From Arthrobacter sp. ISL-72 (GTDB lineage Bacteria; Actinomycetota; Actinomycetes; Actinomycetales; Micrococcaceae), in assembly GCF_018613755.1 (NCBI RefSeq), contig NZ_JAGGPP010000013.1, forward strand, positions 62,001-126,000: DNA of 64,000 nt, given 5' to 3'. Below the pieces are notes generated by a model. It worked only from the letters and a program-made list of their open reading frames with translations, was not told where the DNA came from and did not search any database. Shown piece by piece: positions 51,801-60,803 of the stretch. Position 1 is the first letter of the stretch; every line of letters begins with the position of its first letter. The position numbers and the translations under genes were made by a program.

Positions 51801-52220
51801 TTATGCGAGGAACTGCTCCAACTGCTTTTCCAGGGCAGAGACATCCTTGAGTTCGCATTCCCAGACGGTGAGCACCATCCACCCGGAAGCTTCCAGGAGC
51901 TGGCGCTGTTCGGCGTCGCGGTTTCTTGTCCGTGTCCGTTTCGCCTCCCAAAAGTCCGCGTTTGCCTTGGGAGCATGCTGCCCGGCCTTGCAGTCGTGGA
52001 AATGCCAGAAGCAGCCGTTGACGAAGATGACCTTATGCCGCCCCGCGAACACTAAATCAGGGTTACCGGGGAGCTTGCCGCCCCCGGCGCTGCCGTGCAA
52101 TCGGTAACGGTAGCCTTTCGAGTGCAGCAGGCTCCGGACAAGCAGTTCCGGCTTCGTATTCTTGCCCCGGATCCTGGACATGTTCCAGCTGCGCTGTTCG
52201 GGAGTCAGCTGGTCGGCCAT
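51801..52220 (-). CDS. vsr: Very short patch repair endonuclease
   Basis: A 139-residue Vsr protein. Characteristic features are NMSRIRGKNTKPELLVRSLL at the N-terminus, the active-site strand GNPDLVFAGRHKVIFVNGCF with the metal-binding Asp, then WHFHDC with zinc ligands, and WMVLTVWECEL. Vsr nicks beside T-G mismatches formed by deamination of 5-methylcytosine, so it normally accompanies a C5-methyltransferase such as Dcm. None is adjacent here. The gene is intact and lies against the decayed glycosidase gene. Confidence 0.92.
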   Translation of the reverse strand: MADQLTPEQRSWNMSRIRGKNTKPELLVRSLLHSKGYRYRLHGSAGGGKLPGNPDLVFAGRHKVIFVNGCFWHFHDCKAGQHAPKANADFWEAKRTRTRNRDAEQRQLLEASGWMVLTVWECELKDVSALEKQLEQFLA

Positions 52221-52263
52221 GATCCAAGTCTAGGCGGGCTCATTCCGCGGGGATCGGCGGTGG

Positions 52264-52698
52264 CTACAATGCGCGCGGGGGATTCTCACCGAACTTGAAG
52301 TGCCGGCCGCTGATCGAGACGGGCTGGATTTCCACGTAGAAGTCCTTCAAGGTGGGCACCCATTGCTGCAGACCGAGCGATTCCGCCGCGGCAATATCCG
52401 CAGATTGTTCAAGGACTCGTGCTGTTCCCCGGAGGACCACGGACCAGGCTTCGTCGGACAGGATGCCGTCCGCCTCAAAGAGGACGTTGGCATTGATGGT
52501 CAATTCCGCGAGCTTGTTCCCTGGAGCGGTCCGGAGGTAGATCTTCCGGTTGCCCACGGCGTAGTTGACCGGGAAGATGTCCGACTCGCCGCCGACGGTT
52601 ACCACCAGCCGGCCGTGCTTGGTGCCCTCCAGGAGCTTCCACGACTGGTCGTCATCCAGGTTCAAAATCGGGTCGTCGTCTGCATGTTCGAACATCAT
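52264..52698 (-). CDS. Pyridoxamine 5'-phosphate oxidase-family protein
   Basis: A 144-residue split-barrel flavin-binding protein. WKLLEGTKHGRLVVTVGGES near residues 20-39 and DIFPVNYAVGNRKIYLRTAP are the usual flavin-contact strands; a 'VLFEADGI' strand and WSVVLRGTARVL follow. Such small proteins bind FMN or F420 and reduce various substrates. It stands alone, with no clue to its substrate. Two adjacent ATG codons could start it (52698 or 52695). Confidence 0.78.
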   Translation of the reverse strand: MMFEHADDDPILNLDDDQSWKLLEGTKHGRLVVTVGGESDIFPVNYAVGNRKIYLRTAPGNKLAELTINANVLFEADGILSDEAWSVVLRGTARVLEQSADIAAAESLGLQQWVPTLKDFYVEIQPVSISGRHFKFGENPPRAL

Positions 52699-52936
52699 GG
52701 GCTCATTGTTCAGCCGGGCGGGCTCGATGGCCAGTGCCTTAAGGGCTCATTCTGTGGCGCCTTGGCGTCTTGGCGATGTGACTTCCTATCGCTGGCTCTG
52801 GGTGGTAGACCGGAGGGGCGGTGCCTGTGGATAACTTTGATCTTTCAAATGTGACCTCAGTTACCCTTTAACGAACGTCCGGATTTATTTCCGGCCGGAC
52901 GCGGACGTCTTGAAACTATCGGGGGAATAGCTGCCC

Positions 52937-53599
52937 ATGACATCTCGTACTTCGTCTTTCATGAGGCTGCGCAATTCCGCCGCCGCATTTTTCATTGGTT
53001 CGGCTCTGGTCCTCACAGGGTGCAATAGCGGCGGGAATCCGCCTGGGAATGAGGGCACGTCATCGGCATCCGCCTCGGCCACCGCTTCGGCAACTGCGAC
53101 GCCGAGCACCACGCCCACCGCCACCTATAAGCCGGCCGACGCCAAGGGCATAGCGGAAAACGTCCCGGTTCCTGTGCTGCCCGAGGCGGCGAAGGCGGAG
53201 ACGAAGGAAGGGCTGGAGGCATTTGCTAAGTATTGGTATGCAACCCTCAGCTATGCATACGAGACTGGCGACACTTCGCCGATAGAAGCCATATCCGCAA
53301 CGACATGCGCGTCCTGTTTGCGCGTAAAAGAAGTTGTTGAAGGTTGGCACTCGGAGGGGAGATGGCTTGCTGGCGGCAAGATGATCGTGCAGGGTGCCCA
53401 ATCCAAATTTGTAGAGACAGCGCCCGGCGAATATCAGGTAGTGGTTCAGGTATCTCAAGAACCCCTTTCCTATTACCTCGCCGATGGAAAACTCGACGAG
53501 AAGACTGATCAAAAGCCGTCAATGGGCGACATAATGCTCGCCTCGTATCAGGGCGGCTGGCGAGCCAAAACCGTTGAACACCTGACTAACAGCCAATGA
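52937..53599 (+). CDS. Secreted lipoprotein, DUF6318-like
   Basis: A 220-residue lipoprotein. The signal peptide ends in the lipobox VLTGC (Cys about 29), followed by a linker rich in Ser, Ala and Thr (SASASATASATATPSTTP). The globular part contains GLEAFAKYWYATLSYAYETG and a CASC motif, resembling the DUF6318 group of Micrococcaceae. ATG 52937 follows GGGGGAAT; ATG 52961 is an alternative. It overlaps the next gene by ATGA, so the two are coupled. Base composition here is less GC-rich than in the flanks. Confidence 0.72.
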   Translation: MTSRTSSFMRLRNSAAAFFIGSALVLTGCNSGGNPPGNEGTSSASASATASATATPSTTPTATYKPADAKGIAENVPVPVLPEAAKAETKEGLEAFAKYWYATLSYAYETGDTSPIEAISATTCASCLRVKEVVEGWHSEGRWLAGGKMIVQGAQSKFVETAPGEYQVVVQVSQEPLSYYLADGKLDEKTDQKPSMGDIMLASYQGGWRAKTVEHLTNSQ

Positions 53600-54549
53600 G
53601 CAAGCTACTCGTCAGAACGTCGGCCTGCACTCTAGGGCTGCTCGTTTACTTTGGATTGGCTTTGGTTGGGGGTCCGGCTCTGCCGTCAGATTCACCCATT
53701 AAGGGAGATTGGGACGAGAGTGGAGCAAATGTGGGAGGTGATTGGAACCAAGATCCCGGGTCTAACACATGGACACAGGCACCTGTCGACATCCCGAACG
53801 ACCCCAATCAGTACAAAGCAGTCCTGCAGTGCCAAACGGACGAGAACAACGTGAGTGTGAAGTGTCTGCCGGGGCAGCAGCAATGCCCGCCCCGCGAAGA
53901 GGGCGGCAAAGCGGGGATCCCTGTGATCTGGAAGGTGGCACCTCGGGGCATCCCGGACCCCGTGTGGACGGATTGGACGCCAACCGGCAGTGGGCCGTCT
54001 TGCTTGTACGACGAGCGTGTCGAGGATCTCCTGCCCCGCATTGCCGCGCTGATTCAGAGTGAGTTCCAGAAACTGCCCGTGGCTGCGGGAACTGTCACAG
54101 CCCAGCCGAGCCCGCACACCCTGCGGGGAGCCGAGACCAATTTCTATGCGGACTCGGCTGAGCAACAGTTCGACATCACGATCCTGGGTCAGAAGGTTCA
54201 TGTCGTCGCCACGCCTGTGCAGTACACATGGAATTACGGGGACGGGACAACTCTTGGACCGCAGGCGTCGGCCGGCGGTCCATTGCCGCAGGACCGGTGG
54301 GGCGAAAAGACCCGGACTAGTCATGTCTATACGCAGACCGGTGATTTCCAAGTGGTCCTTACGACGCATTTCCAGGGAACATACTCCGTCAATAACGGAC
54401 CCCCGCTGCCCATTCCCGGCCAAGGACAATTCAGTTCCCAGCCTCAGACCATCAGTGTGTGGCGCTCGATCACCCGCAATTACGCCGACGACTGCATCAG
54501 GAATCCGCAAGGCCAAGGCTGCCCGGGAGCGGCAGCGCCGGCTCCGTAG
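53596..54549 (+). CDS. Secreted PKD-domain protein
   Basis: A 317-residue protein with an N-terminal hydrophobic export segment (ACTLGLLVYFGLALVGG). Residues about 200-260 form a PKD-like beta-sandwich (PVQYTWNYGDGTTLGP, then THVYTQTGDF-like SHVYTQTGDFQVVLTTHF). Cysteines occur in widely spaced pairs. It overlaps the DUF6318-like lipoprotein gene by ATGA, so they probably act together at the cell surface. No enzymatic motif is seen; adhesion or polymer binding is possible. Confidence 0.72.
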   Translation: MSKLLVRTSACTLGLLVYFGLALVGGPALPSDSPIKGDWDESGANVGGDWNQDPGSNTWTQAPVDIPNDPNQYKAVLQCQTDENNVSVKCLPGQQQCPPREEGGKAGIPVIWKVAPRGIPDPVWTDWTPTGSGPSCLYDERVEDLLPRIAALIQSEFQKLPVAAGTVTAQPSPHTLRGAETNFYADSAEQQFDITILGQKVHVVATPVQYTWNYGDGTTLGPQASAGGPLPQDRWGEKTRTSHVYTQTGDFQVVLTTHFQGTYSVNNGPPLPIPGQGQFSSQPQTISVWRSITRNYADDCIRNPQGQGCPGAAAPAP

Positions 54550-54576
54550 CCCTAGGCTCCCTAGTCAACAGGCCGG

Positions 54577-55935
54577 TCAGGACTGCAATTCGCGGTCCAC
54601 CCGGTCCATGCGTGCCCGGAGCAATTGATAGCGCGGATCGCTCGGCCCGATAAGGCTGGCCATTGCGGCAGCTGCCTCGGTGTCCGACGCGCCCATATCG
54701 CTCGCGCACCACCGCATGATCAGCTGGGCGTCCTTGCTGGAGCGGACGGACGCGCCCACAGCTTCGTTGAGTTCATCCCGCATCAGCTCAACGGACAGAT
54801 TAGCCGAGCGGTTGAGCAGCTTCGCAGGATAGGCAGCCAGGGCTTCGCTCACCCGGCCTTCCCGCAGGTGACCGGCGACCATGGACGCGTCCGTCACAAC
54901 GCAGATGGAGGAAGCGAAACGGTAAGGGTTCGGTTCCACAACGTTGCCCAGGATGCTCCGAATGCGATGCATCTCCGTCCTGATGGCAGTAGCGGCACCG
55001 TCCTCGCCGTGAAGGTGGTACGCGAGCTCGTCCGCGCTCCAACCTTGGGTTCTGGACGCAAGTAAAGCCAGGATCTCAGCGCGGCGCAGTGTCAGCGGAA
55101 GCCGGGCGCCGCCGTCGAGCTCGGCGCTCGGCTTGTCGCCCAGCAACCTCAGCATCAACGTCGAGCGCACGCTACTGCCGGAGGGCCGCTCGGATAACGG
55201 CGTAACCCCGCGCAGTGTGGCGCCACCAGCTGCAGAAAAGCCGCCAGCCCTTGCAATACCCGCTGACTTCAACATCTCCTCCGCCAGTCGCACTCCGCAG
55301 CGGACCATACGCAGACTGTCCGGCGTCACCGATTCGAAGGGGCCGGAGACATCGAGGACACCCACGACCTCGCCCGTGTATGGATCGCGGATGGGTGCAG
55401 CAGTGCAGGCCCAGTCGTGATGCGTGCGGACCAGATGTTCGGCCGAGAATAACTGCGCAGGCCCACCGGTCATCAGGGCCTCGCTGATGGCATTGGTTCC
55501 CACCCCGGACTCGGACCAGTCGGCACCCTCAACGAATTCCAAGGAGTCGCCCAGCCTCAGCGCCTGCCGGCTGCCCACCCGCCACAGCACTTCGCCTTGT
55601 CGGTCAGTGACGATCAGGAGGTGGCGGCCCGCGGAGGACTCGTCGGCCAGGAGCTGGGACAGAGCCGGCATCACGGCAGCAAGCGGGTGCCCGGCGCTGA
55701 GCGAGCGTGCCTCGGACACGTCGTGCCGGTGGACCGGCCTGTGTTGATCCGGATCGATGCCCAAGGCAAGCGAACGCTGCCACGACTTGATGAGGGCCGG
55801 TGAAATTGAAGGGTCAGGGGTGCCAGAAATCGTGGCTTCGTGGGCTTTGCGCAGCGTCCGTGCGTACTCTGCCGGCGCAGTAAACCTCAGGTCCCGAAGA
55901 TGGCTGATCGCACCGGTGCCAGTCCGCATCCGCAA
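54577..55935 (-). CDS. GAF-domain transcriptional regulator (AcoR-like N-terminus)
   Basis: A 452-residue protein. Residues about 30-230 match the sensor part of AcoR-type regulators: ALIKSWQRSLALGIDP, a GAF domain with WSESGVGTNAISEALMTG, and HHDWACTAAPIRDPYTGEVV. The AAA+ sigma-54 domain of AcoR is absent; the C-terminal half (LPLTLRRAEILALLASRTQG onward) looks like a winged-helix DNA-binding segment. It is divergent from the flavin monooxygenase gene 218 bases away and probably activates the monooxygenase and alcohol-metabolism genes. Confidence 0.8.
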   Translation of the reverse strand: MRMRTGTGAISHLRDLRFTAPAEYARTLRKAHEATISGTPDPSISPALIKSWQRSLALGIDPDQHRPVHRHDVSEARSLSAGHPLAAVMPALSQLLADESSAGRHLLIVTDRQGEVLWRVGSRQALRLGDSLEFVEGADWSESGVGTNAISEALMTGGPAQLFSAEHLVRTHHDWACTAAPIRDPYTGEVVGVLDVSGPFESVTPDSLRMVRCGVRLAEEMLKSAGIARAGGFSAAGGATLRGVTPLSERPSGSSVRSTLMLRLLGDKPSAELDGGARLPLTLRRAEILALLASRTQGWSADELAYHLHGEDGAATAIRTEMHRIRSILGNVVEPNPYRFASSICVVTDASMVAGHLREGRVSEALAAYPAKLLNRSANLSVELMRDELNEAVGASVRSSKDAQLIMRWCASDMGASDTEAAAAMASLIGPSDPRYQLLRARMDRVDRELQS

Positions 55936-56153
55936 TCTCCCAACTCGTCATCGAATCGTGCCCGGCCCCCTCGCAGCTTTTCCGGAACCGGCTCACTGCA
56001 GGCAGCTCGAAAACGAAGGCAACCCGAAAGTGGGGAGGGGCCGTGTCACCCGATTGTAACCCCCTCAGCCTTTTACTTGGGATGCGGGTCACGGGTCGGT
56101 CGCCGGGAGGCGGACCCGGAGCGGATCACTATAAGCAAAGGAAAAGAGGAATC

Positions 56154-57944
56154 ATGCCTGAGACACCAAACGGCATCGTGGAGGCCTGGCTGGCGCAGTT
56201 CGAAGAGGCGCTGCGCAGCAACGACACGGATGCCGCACTGCAGCTGTTCGAGGACGAACCGTACTGGCGCGACTTCGTATCCTTCACGTGGAACCTCAAA
56301 ACTTTGGAGGGCGAGGCGGACATCAAGCGGATGCTGGAGGCCACCCTCCCGGAAGTTAAGCCAGAGAACTGGGCGCTCGCCGAGGACGCCACCGGAGACG
56401 CAGCCAACACCGAAGCGTGGGTGGACTTTGAAACGGCGCAAGCACGCGGCTATGCGCACCTTCGCCTCCGGAACGGCAAATGCTGGACGCTGCTCACAAC
56501 CATGCAGGAACTAAAAGGCTTCGAGGAGAAAAAAGGTCCCAACCGTGAAAAGGGCGTGGCGCACCAGATCAGCAAGGGGCGCAAGTCCTGGCTGGAACTC
56601 AAGGAGGAGCAGGAAGCCCGCCTGGGATACGAGGACCAGCCGTACACCGTGATCATCGGCGGCGGGCAGGGCGGAATCGGACTCGGCGCCCGGCTACGCC
56701 GACTCGGCGTCCCAACCATCATCGTGGAGAAAAATGAGAACCCCGGCGACTCGTGGCGGAACCGGTACAAGTCCCTCCACCTTCACGACCCCGTCTGGTA
56801 CGACCACCTGCCCTACATGAAGTTTCCGGACGACTGGCCCGTCTTCGCCGCCAAGGACAAGATCGGCGACTGGCTGGAGCACTACACCCGGATCATGGAG
56901 CTGAACTACTGGTCGAAAACCGAGTGCACCAACGCCCGCTTCGATGAAGCCGCGCAGGAGTGGATCGTGCAGGTCATCCGCGACGGCGAGCCGGTCACCT
57001 TGCGTCCCAAGCAGCTCGTCTTCGCGTTGGGCGTCTCGGGTTACCCGAACGTTCCAACCTTCGACGGCGCCGAGTCCTTCCTGGGGCAGCAGTACCACTC
57101 GTCCAAGCATCCGGGCGGAGGGGACTGGACCGGCAAGAAGGCCGTGGTCATCGGGTCCAACAACTCAGCCCACGACATCTGTGCGGATCTTTGGGAACAC
57201 GGCGCCGACGTCACCATGATTCAGCGCTCATCGACCCACATTGCCCGGAGCGAGTCGCTTATGGAACTCGCCCTCGGCGACCTGTACTCAGAGAAGGCAC
57301 TGGCAAACGGCGTCACCACGGAGAAGGCCGACCTCCTGTTCGCGTCCCTGCCGTACAGGATCCTGCCGGAGGCGCAGATCCCTGTGTACCAGGAGATGGC
57401 CAGACGCGACGCCGATTTCTACTCCCAGCTTGAAGCCGCCGGCTTCGACCTGGACTTCGGAGTGGACGGTTCCGGCCTGTTCCTCAAGTACCTGAGGCGC
57501 GGATCCGGCTACTACATCGACGTCGGCGCCTCACAGCTGATTATCGACGGTCGCGTGAAACTGGCGAACGGACAGGTCAGCAAGATCACCGGCAACGCGG
57601 TGGTCATGGACAACGGAGCTGAACTCGAAGCCGACGTCATCATCTACGCCACGGGCTACGGCTCAATGAACGGCTGGCTTGCAGACCTGGTCTCGCCCGA
57701 AGTGGCGGACGCCGTCGGTAAATGCTGGGGCTACGGTTCAGACACGCCAAAGGACCCGGGTCCCTGGGAAGGGGAGCTGCGCAACATGTGGAAACCCACC
57801 AACGTTGAGAACCTCTGGATCCATGGAGGGAACCTGCACCAGAGCCGCCATTATTCGAACTACCTTGCCCTTCAGCTCAAGGCCCGCATGGAGGGACTGC
57901 CCACGCCGGTCTACGAGCTCCAGCCCACCCACCACACACGCTGA
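56154..57944 (+). CDS. Flavin-containing monooxygenase with SnoaL-like N-terminal domain
   Basis: A 596-residue protein. ATG 56154 follows AGAGGA; a longer frame to 56043 is unsupported. Residues 1-130 resemble a SnoaL/NTF2-like domain. The FAD motif is VIIGGGQGGIGLGARL (about 163-178), the NADPH motif is VVIGSNNSAHDICADL, and between them FLGQQYHSSKH is a variant of the flavin-monooxygenase fingerprint FxGxxxH; IIYATGYGS closes the fold. It probably oxygenates a ketone, amine or aromatic carbonyl compound. The GAF regulator upstream and the decayed alcohol dehydrogenase downstream suggest alcohol/ketone oxidation. Confidence 0.85.
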   Translation: MPETPNGIVEAWLAQFEEALRSNDTDAALQLFEDEPYWRDFVSFTWNLKTLEGEADIKRMLEATLPEVKPENWALAEDATGDAANTEAWVDFETAQARGYAHLRLRNGKCWTLLTTMQELKGFEEKKGPNREKGVAHQISKGRKSWLELKEEQEARLGYEDQPYTVIIGGGQGGIGLGARLRRLGVPTIIVEKNENPGDSWRNRYKSLHLHDPVWYDHLPYMKFPDDWPVFAAKDKIGDWLEHYTRIMELNYWSKTECTNARFDEAAQEWIVQVIRDGEPVTLRPKQLVFALGVSGYPNVPTFDGAESFLGQQYHSSKHPGGGDWTGKKAVVIGSNNSAHDICADLWEHGADVTMIQRSSTHIARSESLMELALGDLYSEKALANGVTTEKADLLFASLPYRILPEAQIPVYQEMARRDADFYSQLEAAGFDLDFGVDGSGLFLKYLRRGSGYYIDVGASQLIIDGRVKLANGQVSKITGNAVVMDNGAELEADVIIYATGYGSMNGWLADLVSPEVADAVGKCWGYGSDTPKDPGPWEGELRNMWKPTNVENLWIHGGNLHQSRHYSNYLALQLKARMEGLPTPVYELQPTHHTR

Positions 57945-57960
57945 CCATCCAACCAGCAGT

Positions 57961-57990
57961 CCACGGCCGTGCCGCCGGGCGCGGCCGTGG
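57961..57990 (+). terminator. Hairpin after monooxygenase gene
   Basis: CCACGGCCG (57961-57969) and CGGCCGTGG (57982-57990) form a perfect 9-bp stem, 16 bases after the stop codon. Confidence 0.6.
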
Positions 57991-58017
57991 ACGCGCAACC
58001 AACTAAGGCGAAGCATC

Positions 58018-58764
58018 GTGAAAGCAGCACGATTCCACGCCCAAAAGGACGTGCGGATAGAAGACATCCCCGAGCCGGAACTCCGCCCCGGTGCCGTAAA
58101 ATCGCCGTCATGGGTCGACTCACGCTGGGTCCATTCAGTCGGCGACATTCCCCTTGACGAAGCCGCCCTCATCGAGCCCCTCGCAGTGGCCCATCACGCC
58201 GTCAGCCGAAGCGGCCTTCGCCCGGAGAGTGTCGCCGTCGTGGCGGTGCGGGTCCCATCGGGCTGCTCACGGCAGCTGTCCTGAAGGGCCTGGGCGTCAC
58301 CACGGTGGTGACGGAGCTGTCCGCTGCGCGCAAGGAAAAGGCGGCGGCGTCCGGCGTCGCGGATCATGTGCTGGACCCGGGCGTCGAGGACATCAAAGCC
58401 CGTGTTCTGGAACTGACCGGCGGTGCCGGTGCGGACGCCGCGTTCGAATGTGCCGGCGTCAGCGCGGTTTTGGACACCGTGCTCGACGTCGTGAAGCCCG
58501 CCGGGGTGGTGGTCAACGTGTCCATTTGGGGCCGTCCGGCCGCCGTGGACATGCAGAAGATCGTCCTCAAGGAGATCGACCTGCGCGGAACGATCGCCTA
58601 CCGCGGTGATCACGGGGCCGCAATCCGGCTCGTTCAGGAGGGGAAAGTGGATCTCAAGCCCTTCATCACCGGCAGGATCGCGTTGGAGGACCTGGTGGAC
58701 AAGGGCTTCGACACCCTCATCAACCACAACGAAACCGCGGTGAAGACATCGTCCGCCCGTCGTG
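58018..58764 (+). pseudogene. Decayed 2,3-butanediol dehydrogenase-type zinc alcohol dehydrogenase
   Basis: GTG 58018 starts an intact-looking MKAARFHAQKDVRIEDIPEP. After GAVK (near 58101) the frame continues directly into DSRWVHSVGDIPLDEAALIE and PLAVAHHAV. About 100 residues that should carry the catalytic and structural zinc ligands are therefore missing. A frameshift near 58240 breaks the reading just at the cofactor motif GGAGPIGLLTA. The remainder (TTVVTELSAARKEKAAASGV to DTLINHNETAVK) is in another frame and runs about 70 bases past the expected end, near 58764. It cannot make a working enzyme. Confidence 0.85.
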
Positions 58765-58844
58765 ATCTGCATCTCATCAGGAATAGTTGCACGCGCCTCC
58801 CAGTTGTCTCGAGTGGACCCCATCCGCTTTGAAAGGAACCGCGC

Positions 58845-59924
58845 ATGCTGTTTTCCCCGTTGACCCTCGGCGAGCTCGAATTGCCCAACCGCCTGGTCAT
58901 GGCGCCGCTGACCCGTCTCCGCTCCGGCAAGGAAGGCATCCCCGGCCCGCTCGTAGCGGAGCACTACCGCCAGCGCGCCTCCCTCGGCCTGATTGTCAGC
59001 GAAGGGATCTACCCCAGCCCGGCCGGCCGTTCCTACCCGGGACAGCCTGGGCTGGTCGCCCCCGAACAGATCGCCGGCTGGAAGAAGGTCACCGACGCAG
59101 TCCACGCCGAAGGCGGCAGGATTTTTGCCCAGATCATGCACGGCGGCCGCGTCTCGCATGAGGACATCAACGGTGGCCACGGCGTCGTTGCCCCCAGCGC
59201 GATCGCCGTCGAAGGTGAAACCCGGACCTATAACGGCAAGCAGCCGCATCCTGTGCCGCATGAGCTTTCCACCGATGAGCTTCCGCTCGTCCGCGAGGAA
59301 ATCGTCACGGCGTCGCGCAATGCCATCGAGGCGGGGTTCGACGGCGTCGAGCTGCACTCCGCCAACGGTTACCTTCTCCACGAGTTCCTGGCACCCAACA
59401 CCAACATCCGCACGGACAGCTACGGCGGTTCCCCCGAAAACCGCGCGCGCTTCGTCATCGAGACGGTGAACGCCGTCGTCGAGGCGCTGGGCGCCAACCG
59501 CGTGGGCATCCGGATCTCGCCCGAACACAACGTCCAGGGCATCGAAGAGACCGACGCCGCTGACGTCCGCGCAACCTACGACGTGCTGGTCAACTCCATC
59601 GCTCCGCTGGACCTGGCCTACCTGAGCATCCTGCATGACGAGCCTGCCGCTGAACTGGTGCAGAACCTGCGGGCGCGGTTCAACGGCCCGTTCCTGGTCA
59701 ACACGGGCTTCAGCGTCATCACCACCCGCGATGCAGCCATCGCCCTGGTCGCGGACGGCCAGGCGGATGCGGTGGTGGTGGGCCGTCCGGCCATCGCCAA
59801 CCCCGACCTCGTCCGCCGCTGGCGCGAAGGCCTGCCGGTCAACAACCCGGACCAGGCAACGTTCTACGCAGACGGCGCCGAAGGCTACACGGACTACCCC
59901 TTCTACGAAGAGTCCCTGAGCTAG
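58845..59924 (+). CDS. Old Yellow Enzyme-family alkene reductase
   Basis: A 359-residue FMN TIM-barrel enzyme of the NemA/OYE type. Typical segments are LPNRLVMAPLTRLRS at the N-terminus, IFAQIMHGGRVSH, ELHSANGYLLHEFLAP with the active-site region, TDSYGGSPENRARF, and VVVGRPAIANPDLVRR near the end. It reduces electron-poor C=C bonds with NAD(P)H, using a bound FMN. GAAAGGAA lies upstream of ATG 58845. It follows the decayed dehydrogenase gene and has its own long hairpin terminator. Confidence 0.92.
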   Translation: MLFSPLTLGELELPNRLVMAPLTRLRSGKEGIPGPLVAEHYRQRASLGLIVSEGIYPSPAGRSYPGQPGLVAPEQIAGWKKVTDAVHAEGGRIFAQIMHGGRVSHEDINGGHGVVAPSAIAVEGETRTYNGKQPHPVPHELSTDELPLVREEIVTASRNAIEAGFDGVELHSANGYLLHEFLAPNTNIRTDSYGGSPENRARFVIETVNAVVEALGANRVGIRISPEHNVQGIEETDAADVRATYDVLVNSIAPLDLAYLSILHDEPAAELVQNLRARFNGPFLVNTGFSVITTRDAAIALVADGQADAVVVGRPAIANPDLVRRWREGLPVNNPDQATFYADGAEGYTDYPFYEESLS

Positions 59925-60010
59925 CAGCCGCTTTGTTAGCAGCTGCTGAACCAGCACGCGCTGGGCCAGCACGCGCTTCGCCAGCACCCGCGCCCCGGGC
60001 GGAGTGCGAC

Positions 60011-60050
60011 CTGGTCCGCCCCGTCATGGAACCATGAGGGGGCGGACCAG
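60011..60050. terminator. Long hairpin between OYE and GntR genes
   Basis: Arms 60011-60029 (CTGGTCCGCCCCGTCATGG) and 60032-60050 are complementary at 18 of 19 positions with a 2-base loop. It ends next to the CCTATAGGA site upstream of the gntR gene. Confidence 0.75.
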
Positions 60051-60051
60051 C

Positions 60052-60060
60052 CCTATAGGA
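60052..60060. promoter_or_regulatory. Shared CCTATAGGA site upstream of gntR
   Basis: CCTATAGGA lies 8 bases before ATG 60068 and recurs inside the perfect palindrome TCCTATAGGA at 60899-60908 in front of the catabolic operon; both are followed by ATCTG within a few bases. Likely operator of the FCD regulator. Confidence 0.6.
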
Positions 60061-60067
60061 TCTGAAC

Positions 60068-60775
60068 ATGCAGCGTCCGTCCCCGATTACCAGTCCCGGC
60101 AGCCGCAAGGGCAGGCCGGTAAGCCGCCAGGTGCTGGCAGACCATGTCTATGAGGAGCTGCTGGAATCGCTGATGGATGGCCGGCTCGAACCCGGCGCCA
60201 CCGTCAGCATCGATGGCACGGCGCGGGACCTCGACGTTTCGCCAACCCCGGTCCGTGAGGCGCTTGCGCGCCTGGAGCACACCGGCATGGTCCGCCGCAT
60301 AGCTCTGAAGGGGTACCGGGTGGCCCCGGTTTTTACCCGTGAGGACTTCGCCGAACTGATGGAGGCGCGGCTCGCCATTGAACCGGTGAATGCCCGGCTC
60401 GCCTGCGCCCGGCTCACCCCGGAGCGGCTCGCCCAGCTGGAGCAGGCAGTCACGGACCTGAAGACCGCGCCGCGGGGACCGTCCTTCGCTGAATACCGCG
60501 ACTACCTCGAAGCCGACGAGCGGTTCCACCGGCTCATTGCCGAACAGACCGGAAACCAGTTCATGGTGGCGGCATATGCAGCGCTCGGCGGCCAGGTCCA
60601 GCGCTTCCGGCTGTTCGGCGGCGTGGGCATCACCGATGCCGAGAACGCCATCGCCGAACACCAGGCAGTCCTTGACGCCCTGGCCACCGGGGATCCGGAA
60701 ACCGCCGCCTCCGCCATGGCCGACCACGTCCGCAAAGTCCGCGGCCGGGCCATGGCCGACGCGCCGGAAGGCTAA
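60068..60775 (+). CDS. FCD-type GntR regulator
   Basis: A 235-residue regulator with an N-terminal winged helix (VYEELLESLMDGRLEPGATV, then LDVSPTPVREALARLEHTG) and an FCD domain with the metal-site pattern DYLEADERFHRLIAEQTGNQ. The short gap to the upstream hairpin means its promoter overlaps the terminator of the OYE gene. The shared CCTATAGGA sites indicate that it controls itself and the isomerase-kinase-RpiB operon downstream. The inducer is probably a tetrulose or its phosphate. Confidence 0.87.
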   Translation: MQRPSPITSPGSRKGRPVSRQVLADHVYEELLESLMDGRLEPGATVSIDGTARDLDVSPTPVREALARLEHTGMVRRIALKGYRVAPVFTREDFAELMEARLAIEPVNARLACARLTPERLAQLEQAVTDLKTAPRGPSFAEYRDYLEADERFHRLIAEQTGNQFMVAAYAALGGQVQRFRLFGGVGITDAENAIAEHQAVLDALATGDPETAASAMADHVRKVRGRAMADAPEG

Positions 60776-60803
60776 GCCCCCTCCCTCCCAGGTAAGTAGC
60801 AGC

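Noticed and set aside
42976..54549. Integrated prophage or genomic island bounded by att sites
   Set aside because: Restriction, vsr and pseudogene content suggest an accessory region, but there is no integrase, transposase, tRNA or visible flanking direct repeat.
58194..59987. A 597-codon minus-strand frame opposite the decayed dehydrogenase and OYE genes
   Set aside because: Antisense to the clear OYE gene; low-complexity translation with no recognised domain.
59935..59995. Repeats of CCAGCACGCGCT after the OYE gene
   Set aside because: Only three imperfect copies in about 50 bases, with no gene or clear structure; too little to annotate as an element.
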